NCBI GenBank assembly: GCA_023263825.1
Contig: JALQUJ010000090.1
Span: 1-26,597, forward strand
Origin: Porticoccus sp.
GTDB lineage: Bacteria > Pseudomonadota > Gammaproteobacteria > Pseudomonadales > Porticoccaceae
Direction: 5' to 3'
Length of the DNA stretch: 26,597 nucleotides
Shown here: positions 6,944 through 13,225 of the stretch, one piece after another
Position numbering within the stretch: position 1 is the first letter of the stretch
Layout: each line of letters begins with the position of its first letter
The notes under the pieces: model-generated
The model's input: only the letters and a program-made list of their open reading frames with translations
Told to the model about the DNA's origin: nothing
The model's database searches: none
Made by a program: the position numbers and the translations under genes

Positions 6944-8122
6944 TTAGTTTTGGACTAGCAGCTTTTCAAGTACCCGTTGGTAAATTTTACTCAGGCAATC
7001 GATATCTGAAACTTTGGCACATTCATCAACTTTATGAATGGTTGCATTTACTGGGCCCAGCTCGACAACTTGGCTGCCATGGGGGGCGATAAACCGTCCA
7101 TCAGATGTCCCGCCGGCAGTAGAAAGTTCGGTTTCAGTGCCAGTGATTTCACGGATACTGTCAACGGTAGCGTCAACAAGGGCTCCTTCTGGAGTTAAAA
7201 AAGGTACGCCGCTAAGGTTCCAGGTTAATTCATAATTTAGATTGTACTTATTTAAAATTGCTTCAGTTCGTGCAATTAATTCTTGCTCTGTTAATTCTGT
7301 CGAAAAGCGAAAGTTAAATAAAACCTTGGCATCACCTGGGATAACATTAGTGGCTCCAGTACCACTTTGGATATTAGATATTTGAAAGCTGGTAGCGGGA
7401 AAGAAATCATTACCCTGATCCCAAATTTCTGTTGATAGTTCGGCTAAAGCCGGTGCAGCTCTGTGAATAGGGTTTTCTGCCAATTGAGGGTAGGCAACAT
7501 GGCCTTGAACCCCTTTGACAACAAGCTCTCCGCCAAGAGATCCTCTGCGGCCATTTTTTACCACATCCCCAATGATAGCGGTGCTTGAGGGCTCCCCGAC
7601 GAGACACCATTCAGGGATTTCATTGTGTTCTATCAGCCATTCAACCACTTTCACTGTGCCATTAATGGCTACGCCTTCTTCATCGCTGGTGATTAGAAAA
7701 GCGATTCTTCCATTGTGTGTAGGGTGGTCAGAGAGAAAGTTTTCAACCGCGGTAACCATTGCAGCCAGTGAACCTTTCATATCGGCAGCACCACGACCAT
7801 AAAGCATGCCATTTTCAATAGTTGGTTCAAAAGGTGGGCGCTTCCAGGTTTCAGGGTCACCGGTAGGGACTACATCGGTGTGGCCAGCAAAACAGAGCGT
7901 TGGGGCTTTTTCTCCAGTTTTATCAGAGAGGTGATTATCTGGAGAACCGTCCCTAAGGGCCCAAAAGTTTTTAACATCTACATGGGGGCGGGGAAATATC
8001 TGGAAACCTAAGGCTTCAAGGCGTTCAACCATTAACTCTTGGCATCCGGCATCTTCAGGGGTTACTGATACCCTGCGGATAAGCTCGCAGGTTAATTCCA
8101 GTGTTGGAGAAAGAGATGTCAT
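6944..8122 (-). CDS. dapE: succinyl-diaminopimelate desuccinylase
   Basis: DapE hydrolyses N-succinyl-LL-diaminopimelate to LL-diaminopimelate and succinate with two metal ions in the cytoplasm. The 392-residue protein (E. coli 375) shows the M20 metallopeptidase pattern: AGHTDVVPTGD with H81 and D83, YGRGAADMKGS with bridging D114, TSDEEG with catalytic E148 and metal ligand E149, LVGEPSS, and a late STAGGTSDGRF with further binding residues. The insertion NHLSDKTGEKAP (about 63-74) explains part of the extra length. It is convergent with nothing close and shares its strand with the dapD-yffB unit. It completes the set of DapA, DapD, DapC and DapE encoded in this window. The ribosome-binding site is weak. 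Confidence 0.96.
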   Translation of the reverse strand: MTSLSPTLELTCELIRRVSVTPEDAGCQELMVERLEALGFQIFPRPHVDVKNFWALRDGSPDNHLSDKTGEKAPTLCFAGHTDVVPTGDPETWKRPPFEPTIENGMLYGRGAADMKGSLAAMVTAVENFLSDHPTHNGRIAFLITSDEEGVAINGTVKVVEWLIEHNEIPEWCLVGEPSSTAIIGDVVKNGRRGSLGGELVVKGVQGHVAYPQLAENPIHRAAPALAELSTEIWDQGNDFFPATSFQISNIQSGTGATNVIPGDAKVLFNFRFSTELTEQELIARTEAILNKYNLNYELTWNLSGVPFLTPEGALVDATVDSIREITGTETELSTAGGTSDGRFIAPHGSQVVELGPVNATIHKVDECAKVSDIDCLSKIYQRVLEKLLVQN

Positions 8123-8265
8123 ATACTTACGCCCTAATCGCTTTTATAAAAGACACTTTTTTGAACGAATAAAATTACAGGGGCGTAAGTTTAGCGGGGT
8201 ATGAGTTTGTTAGCTATAAGAGAGAATAATGAGCCACACTTATTCAACCTGATACTTCTATTTAT

Positions 8266-8817
8266 TTAAGATACTCTTGTTAGTGTATTTCCATCAGTAT
8301 GATCAAACTCTATGCCATAAATATCGAGCATGGTGGATTGAGAGTAGGTCATGGTATCGCCATCCACAACAACTTCATGAGTGTATGCTGTGGTTTTTGC
8401 ATTCGCATCCATGAAAGGTGTTTGTGCAATTCCCCAATGTTGATCACCCGATTTTGAAGAGACATTCAGTTTGACCGTTCCATTTGTCTGCGAGGCAGTA
8501 CCGCCGGCAAGAAGGCAGACAGCACGTGGAATGGTAAGTGATTGAGTGACCTCTTGCTGGTCTGCATCCCAGGTCCAATAGCCTATTTGATCATGGAATA
8601 CTTCGTTATCAGATTTTCTTTGTGCAACTTGATGGTAACGAATAACCCATAAATGTTGTTTTTTCGCATTGGTGACATCCCCTACTGCTTCAATGGTTAA
8701 TGTCTCATGGTAGGGGATATGTTCGCTGTTATCCGGTGTTGGGGCTACGTCACTACCTTTATCACCTTTCCAAACCCCGATAAGGGCGGCTAGTGGTCCA
8801 AAATTGTTATCATTCAT
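8266..8817 (-). CDS. nitrobindin-like heme-binding beta-barrel protein
   Basis: The 183-residue protein matches the FABP-like/nitrobindin family (older name DUF1794). It has the GxWxGxxG-type entry motif as LIGVWKGDKGSDVAP (residues about 12-26), then PYHETLTIEAVGDVTNAKKQ, LRYHQ-like VIRYHQVAQRKSDNEVFHDQ, GYWTWD, and SLTIPRAVCLLAGG. In characterised members a C-terminal histidine binds ferric heme and the protein reacts with nitric oxide or peroxynitrite. His in GIEFDHTDG (about 174) is a candidate ligand, which is an inference. AAAGGA precedes the ATG. There is no signal peptide. It lies between dapE and dapD on the same strand, with no obvious pathway link to lysine synthesis, and is probably transcribed separately given the strong terminator upstream. 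Confidence 0.8.
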   Translation of the reverse strand: MNDNNFGPLAALIGVWKGDKGSDVAPTPDNSEHIPYHETLTIEAVGDVTNAKKQHLWVIRYHQVAQRKSDNEVFHDQIGYWTWDADQQEVTQSLTIPRAVCLLAGGTASQTNGTVKLNVSSKSGDQHWGIAQTPFMDANAKTTAYTHEVVVDGDTMTYSQSTMLDIYGIEFDHTDGNTLTRVS

Positions 8818-8986
8818 AGCAGGTCCTTTGAGTCATCATTCGTCTATGTGGGTTATATAGAGCCTTTATTTTCAAACGGTCTTTATTAACTCGTATTTTT
8901 ATATCATTTGTAAGTCTAGTAACAATAACCCAACTTTGTGAAGGGGGTAATCTATCCATAAATTGCTTTTTAGCATTTTTAAACAC

Positions 8987-9018
8987 AAAAAAGCCCCGTC
9001 ACTATTTGTGGCGGGGCT
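8987..9018 (-). terminator. intrinsic terminator of the yffB-dapD unit
   Basis: Read on the minus strand, an 11-bp stem (arms 8992-9002 and 9008-9018, one G-U pair, 5-base loop TATTT) with the GC-rich core AGCCCCG/CGGGGCT is followed by six T residues (8992-8987). It lies about 50 bases after the dapD stop codon. This is a textbook intrinsic terminator. Confidence 0.92.
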
Positions 9019-9066
9019 GTAGTGCTGAAGCTATTTACGGTTAAAGATCTATTGTTTTGGAAGCTA

Positions 9067-10101
9067 TTAGTTCGAAGCATGTAGGGCTTCATTAAGCTCA
9101 ACGGCAGATTTATTGGTTAGACATTCTACGGTGCCAGTAATGGAGTTACGTCTAAAGAGTAAGTCATCTTTATTCGCGAGTTCTCTAGCTTTTGTCTGAC
9201 CGACGGTTTCGCCATGATCATCCAACAAAGTGACGACAGTACCGGCTGTGATATAGAGCCCGGCCTCGACGGTACAGCGGTCACCAAGAGGAATGCCGAG
9301 GCCTGCATTGGCGCCAAGTAAACATTGGCTGCCTACCGTGATGATGATATTGCCACCACCGGACAATGTGCCCATTGTGGAGCTACCACCGCCCAGGTCC
9401 GAGCCAGATTTTACAAAGACACCCTGGGAGATACGACCTTCAACCATACTGGTACTTTCAGTACCGGCATTAAAGTTAACAAAGCCTTCGTGCATGATAG
9501 TGGTGCCTTCACCAATGTAAGCGCCGAGTCTAACCCTGGCGGTGTGAGCAATTCGAACACCAGAGGGCACAACGTAATCTACCATTTTAGGGAATTTGTC
9601 CACACTGTTAACGGAAAGGGTGCGTTTGTTGAGTCTGGCACGCAGCTGGCGTTCTGCTAGCTCATTGATATCAATGGCACCTTCGCTGGTCCAGGCGACA
9701 TTGGGCAATACCCCAAACAAGCCAGTGAGATTAATGTTGTTGGGCGTGACCAAACGATGAGATAACAGATGCAGCTTTAGATAACCTTCGGGCACAGTCG
9801 TTGGGTTGTCATCTGTTTCTAGAATACTTGCAACGGCAGGTTTTTCACTGTGTTTAAACTGATCGGCTATGGAAGACAGTGCATCTTCTCCTGCTTCAGC
9901 GAAAGCTGTTGCGAGTTTTTCCAAGGCGACAGTATCCAGGGTAAGAGTTTGGTTGCCGCCGAAGTACCCCAAATTTTCAGCTAATACATTTTTAATTGTA
10001 TCGCTGGGGGCAATAAGAGGTTGTGGGTAAAAAACTTCCAGCCACTCACTATTGTTATTTTGGGTGCCAATACCGAGGCCAAAGCTAAAGAGTGCAGTCA
10101 T
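9067..10101 (-). CDS. dapD: 2,3,4,5-tetrahydropyridine-2,6-dicarboxylate N-succinyltransferase
   Basis: DapD succinylates tetrahydrodipicolinate using succinyl-CoA, committing the pathway to the succinylase branch. The sequence is of the longer Pseudomonas-type DapD: 344 residues from the chosen start, the same length as I recall for P. aeruginosa. It has LKLHLLSHRLV, SVDKFPKMVDYVVPSGVRIA, a left-handed beta-helix of hexapeptide repeats (ARVRLGAYIGEGTTIMHEG and later), and FNAGTE, GSDLGGGSSTMGTLSGGGN, LLGANAGLGIPLGDRC and LLFRRNS. I start it at the ATG 10101-10099 (MTALFSFGLGIGTQN). A TTG six codons upstream is in frame, but GGAG/TAGAG lie between the two and fit the ATG. It follows yffB by about 110 bases and ends at a strong terminator. 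Confidence 0.96.
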   Translation of the reverse strand: MTALFSFGLGIGTQNNNSEWLEVFYPQPLIAPSDTIKNVLAENLGYFGGNQTLTLDTVALEKLATAFAEAGEDALSSIADQFKHSEKPAVASILETDDNPTTVPEGYLKLHLLSHRLVTPNNINLTGLFGVLPNVAWTSEGAIDINELAERQLRARLNKRTLSVNSVDKFPKMVDYVVPSGVRIAHTARVRLGAYIGEGTTIMHEGFVNFNAGTESTSMVEGRISQGVFVKSGSDLGGGSSTMGTLSGGGNIIITVGSQCLLGANAGLGIPLGDRCTVEAGLYITAGTVVTLLDDHGETVGQTKARELANKDDLLFRRNSITGTVECLTNKSAVELNEALHASN

Positions 10102-10211
10102 TTTGTGCTCTATCTCCAAATAGGGTGTTGTTAATTACTACGGTTAATTTCTGTAGTTGTTATTCGTTTCTGTTGTTATCGATGTAGTTCGTTAAGAATT
10201 ACGAGCAAAAC

Positions 10212-10565
10212 TTATCGGTTAAAAATCTCAGCATAGCTATCTGCTTTAAAGCCGATAGTAATCGCTCCACTCATATCGAGAACTGGACGTTTAACCATCG
10301 CAGGATGTTCCAGTAAGAGTTCTGATACATTCTCGGCACTAATATTTTCTTGGATACTAGGGTCTAATTTACGCCAAGTGGTTCCACGTTTATTAAGAAC
10401 AGTTTCCCAGCCTGCAGCCTCTATCCAGCGCGCTAACATATCTTGATCCAAGCCATCAGCGCGCACATCGTGGAAGCGGTGAGAAATATTATTTTCATCC
10501 AACCATTTACGGGCTTTTTTTACGGTATCGCAGTTTTTTATACCGTAGAGAGTAATCTCAGTCAT
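10212..10565 (-). CDS. yffB: ArsC/Spx-family thioredoxin-fold protein (YffB-like)
   Basis: This 117-residue protein belongs to the ArsC/Spx/YffB family: TLYGIKNCDTVKKARKWL with a single N-terminal cysteine (C12), then FHDVRADGLD, LNKRGTTWRKL, and the conserved PAMVKRPVLD. YffB lacks the extra cysteines of true arsenate reductases and is thought to act as a glutathione-dependent reductase or to be redox-related. The substrate is unknown. Family members are very often found beside dapD or dapE in Pseudomonas-like genomes, and this one directly precedes dapD on the same strand, so co-transcription is likely. Calling it arsenate reductase would over-reach. There is no arsenic resistance gene nearby. 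Confidence 0.85.
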   Translation of the reverse strand: MTEITLYGIKNCDTVKKARKWLDENNISHRFHDVRADGLDQDMLARWIEAAGWETVLNKRGTTWRKLDPSIQENISAENVSELLLEHPAMVKRPVLDMSGAITIGFKADSYAEIFNR

Positions 10566-10646
10566 GTTTTTGTCATTATTTCGTATTAATAGCTTGGTGT
10601 TAATAACTTAGAGCCATTAGTTTGGCGGCATGTAGGATAGCAAAAT

Positions 10647-10709
10647 TGAGCAGGGCATTCACCGTGTAGTGTTGAAATGAGCAGGGCATTCACCGTGTAG
10701 TGTTGAAAT
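10647..10709. repeat. perfect 31-bp tandem duplication
   Basis: The 31-base unit beginning TGAGCAGGGCATTCACCGTG occurs twice without a mismatch (10647-10677 and 10678-10708, plus one further matching base). It lies in the divergent gap between yffB (-) and the SixA-like gene (+). Each copy contains TTGAAA, a possible -35 hexamer for the plus strand. The second lies 21 bases before TATAAA (10730-10735), longer than optimal spacing. Two contiguous copies without a spacer exclude a CRISPR array. Confidence 0.95.
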
Positions 10710-10761
10710 AGGTAACCCTAATACGAAGGTATAAACGAGTAAGTAGGTATAAGAGGCCTTT

Positions 10762-11277
10762 ATGAAAACAATGACTTTAATACGCCATGCTAAATCCAGC
10801 TGGAAAGAACCAATGCTACAGGATATGGATCGCCCCTTGAATAAACGTGGGCAAGCAAATGCAGTGATGATGGGCGAGAGATTAAGGCGTCATCAGTATA
10901 TGCCAGAAAAAATATATAGTAGTCCCGCAGTGCGAGCAGAAGAAACGGCCCATTTATTTGAAGAGGTGTTGAAAACAAGGGTAAGGAACATTGTTGAATT
11001 GGCCCCAGCTATTAACACCTTTAACTATGAAGATTTGCTGGATTGGATCAGGTTGTTAGATCAAGGTGAAAATAATTTTTTTATGGTTTGTCATAACCCG
11101 GCAATAACAGATTTATTCAACTTCCTGACGCTATCTCACATTGAAAAAATACCTACATGTGGCGTTGCCGTTCTTGAGCTAGATATTACAAATTGGTCTC
11201 AATTAGGCGCGGGAAAGGCTTGGGTCAAATTTTACGATTTTCCCAAAAGTGATAAAAAGCCTTCACCACTTGAATAG
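10762..11277 (+). CDS. SixA-like histidine phosphatase
   Basis: The 171-residue protein is a small histidine-phosphatase-superfamily member. It has the LIRHAKSSW motif at its N-terminus with R8 and nucleophile H9, DRPLNKRGQANA, a YSSPAVRAEETA motif carrying a further active-site arginine, and a second histidine in VCHNPAITDL. SixA of E. coli removes phosphate from phosphohistidine in phosphotransfer and PTS proteins. This protein is of the same compact class but somewhat longer, so the substrate here is uncertain. AAGAGG precedes the ATG. It is divergent from yffB, with the 31-bp tandem duplication in its upstream region, and convergent with nth with only 10 bases between. Confidence 0.82.
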   Translation: MKTMTLIRHAKSSWKEPMLQDMDRPLNKRGQANAVMMGERLRRHQYMPEKIYSSPAVRAEETAHLFEEVLKTRVRNIVELAPAINTFNYEDLLDWIRLLDQGENNFFMVCHNPAITDLFNFLTLSHIEKIPTCGVAVLELDITNWSQLGAGKAWVKFYDFPKSDKKPSPLE

Positions 11278-11287
11278 GTTTCTTAAT

Positions 11288-11941
11288 TTATGCTTTTTGG
11301 GTTTTAAAGGGCTTTTTTCTGTTGGGGTAACAGGTTGTACAGATATCGCATACTCGTCCATCACACCCGCGTGCCGAACAATATTCACGGCCGTAATAAA
11401 TAATTTGTAGATGAAGTGCATTCCAGGATTCTTTTGGAAACAGACGTTTAAGGTCTTTTTCAGTTTGCATCACATTTTTGCCATTGGTCAGGCCCCAGCG
11501 TTGGGCTAAACGATGGATGTGTGTATCGACAGGAAAAGCGGGGTGGCCGAAACCTTGAGACATCACGACACTGGCTGTTTTGTGCCCAACACCTGGAAAG
11601 GTTTCCAGTGCAGCCATATCTTCAGGCACGGAACCATTATATTGATCAACTAATATTTTTGATAATGTTGATATGGCCTTGGATTTTTGTGGCGCTAGTC
11701 CACAGGGGCGAATTATTTGGTAAATGGTATCTACTGGAACATGCTGCATATCCTGGGGATTGTCGGCCTCATTAAATAACGCAGGTGTCACCTGGTTAAC
11801 TCTTTCATCAGTACATTGGGCCGAGAGTAATACTGCTACTAACAGAGTATATGGATCCTTGTGACTGAGGGGAATGGGTGGGGCAGGAAAAAGCTCATTA
11901 AGCTTTTGAAGGATGTAGTCCACTCGCTGTTTTTTTAACAT
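11288..11941 (-). CDS. nth: endonuclease III with atypical iron-sulfur cysteine spacing
   Basis: Endonuclease III excises oxidised pyrimidines and cleaves the strand at the resulting abasic site. The 217-residue protein has the usual order: LLSAQCTDERVNQVTP, the helix-hairpin-helix ETFPGVGHKTAS with catalytic lysine K121, and FPVDTHIHRLAQRWGL with catalytic D139. The C-terminal cluster loop differs from E. coli, which is C-x6-C-x2-C-x5-C. Here cysteines fall at 188, 193, 198, 201 and 204, with glycine at the position of the second canonical ligand. The HLQIIYYGREYC context also differs from the HHWLILHGRY of the common enzyme. It probably represents a different Nth subgroup. It is last in a map-glnD-dapC-nth series, 56 bases after dapC, and has no clear ribosome-binding site. 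Confidence 0.88.
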   Translation of the reverse strand: MLKKQRVDYILQKLNELFPAPPIPLSHKDPYTLLVAVLLSAQCTDERVNQVTPALFNEADNPQDMQHVPVDTIYQIIRPCGLAPQKSKAISTLSKILVDQYNGSVPEDMAALETFPGVGHKTASVVMSQGFGHPAFPVDTHIHRLAQRWGLTNGKNVMQTEKDLKRLFPKESWNALHLQIIYYGREYCSARGCDGRVCDICTTCYPNRKKPFKTQKA

Positions 11942-11997
11942 ACAGATATACGCTTAAACTGACTAATAAAGTTGGTTGTATTAGATACAATAACAAT

Positions 11998-13197
11998 TTA
12001 TGAATGAATAAATTGTTTGATTCGTTCTGCAGCTTCTTTGCATTCTCTGACTGGAGCAACCAGAGCCATTCTTATTCGATTTTCTCCGGGGTTTATACCA
12101 TCGCTTTTTCTACCTAGATAGCGGCCAGGCAATACAGTTACATTTTGTTGCGCAAATAATTCTCGTGCAAAATCCTCATCACTGCCTTTTTCGGCAAGCT
12201 GGGTGTTAGCCCAGAGGTAAAAACCTGCTTCTGGTATATCCAGGGGTAGGGTCTCACCAAGTATCTGTTGGAAAATCTCAAATTTTTCCCGATACTTATC
12301 ACGGTTTTCTTTTACGTGGTGCTCATCTTTCCAGGCACTGATGCTGGCCAGCTGGGTAGGTACCGGCATGGCACAACCGTGATATGTGCGATATCGCAGG
12401 AATGATTTAAGTAATTCTGCATCTCCAGCAACAAAACCTGAACGAAGGCCTGGCAGGTTCGATCGCTTGGATAAACTATGAAAAACCACGCAGCGGTGAT
12501 AATCATGTCGTTCCATTTCTGTACAGGCTTGTAGTAAACCAGGGGGTGGGTTTTCTTCATCCTGATAAATTTCTGAATAACATTCATCACTGGCAATAAT
12601 AAAGTTGTGTTGATCTGCCAGCCTTATCAGCTTTTGTAGTGTCTCAATGCTTAATACAGCGCCAGTAGGATTACCGGGAGAGCACAGGTAAATAAGTTGG
12701 CACTTATCCCAAGTTTCTTTTGAAACAGCATCAAAATCAGGTGCAAAGTTTGTTTCTACAGTACAGTTTAAAAAATGGGGTTGGGCACCTGCAAGCAGTG
12801 CTGCCCCTTCATATATTTGGTAAAAAGGATTGGGGCTGAGAACCAAGGCATCTGATGATTGCTCGATAACGGCTTGAGCAAATGAAAACAGTGCTTCACG
12901 AGTACCATTAACAGGAAGGATCTCGGTTTCAGGGCTTATGTTGTTTAATTTAAAGCGCTGGGTTAACCACTCTGAGATGCTTTCTCTTAGTTCAGGTAGG
13001 CCCTTTGTAAGTGGGTAAAATTCTAAACGATCCAGAGATGAAATTAGTGCTTGCTTAACAAATTCAGGGGCAGGATGTTTTGGCTCACCAATAGACAGAG
13101 CAATGTGTGGGAGTTGCTCAGGAGGAGTAACTCCCAATTTCAGTGCGTTCAGCTTTTCAAATGGATAGGGGTGCAGTCTTTCAAGATCAGGGTTCAT
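11998..13197 (-). CDS. dapC: succinyldiaminopimelate transaminase
   Basis: DapC converts N-succinyl-2-amino-6-ketopimelate to N-succinyl-LL-diaminopimelate with glutamate as amino donor. The 399-residue protein is a fold-type I PLP aminotransferase of the DapC group: MNPDLERLHPYPFEKLNAL start, LSIGEPKHPAPEFV, NGTREALF, CSPGNPTGAV, SDECYSEIY, and the Schiff-base lysine K244 in SLSKRSNLPGLRSGF, then a C-terminal RIRMALV with the substrate-carboxylate arginine. It lies 28 bases after glnD on the same strand, the glnD-dapC order known from Pseudomonas, and before nth. A general aminotransferase is excluded by the N-terminal signature and by DapD/DapE encoded close by. Confidence 0.94.
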   Translation of the reverse strand: MNPDLERLHPYPFEKLNALKLGVTPPEQLPHIALSIGEPKHPAPEFVKQALISSLDRLEFYPLTKGLPELRESISEWLTQRFKLNNISPETEILPVNGTREALFSFAQAVIEQSSDALVLSPNPFYQIYEGAALLAGAQPHFLNCTVETNFAPDFDAVSKETWDKCQLIYLCSPGNPTGAVLSIETLQKLIRLADQHNFIIASDECYSEIYQDEENPPPGLLQACTEMERHDYHRCVVFHSLSKRSNLPGLRSGFVAGDAELLKSFLRYRTYHGCAMPVPTQLASISAWKDEHHVKENRDKYREKFEIFQQILGETLPLDIPEAGFYLWANTQLAEKGSDEDFARELFAQQNVTVLPGRYLGRKSDGINPGENRIRMALVAPVRECKEAAERIKQFIHS

Positions 13198-13225
13198 AGA
13201 ATTGGTGTTTTTTAATGTTTGGGTT

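Noticed and set aside
9325..9660. 111-residue plus-strand open frame opposite dapD
   Set aside because: Antisense to the DapD beta-helix; its length follows from the repeated codon pattern of the hexapeptide repeats.
10102..10119. Upstream TTG start for dapD giving 350 residues
   Set aside because: The likely ribosome-binding site lies downstream of the TTG and fits the ATG at 10101, which gives the length recalled for P. aeruginosa DapD (344).
10212..10565. Arsenate reductase (arsC) involved in arsenic resistance
   Set aside because: Sequence is YffB-like with a single cysteine, no arsR/arsB neighbours, and the dapD context is typical for YffB.
10647..10709. CRISPR array
   Set aside because: Two contiguous identical units with no spacers and no cas genes; a simple tandem duplication.
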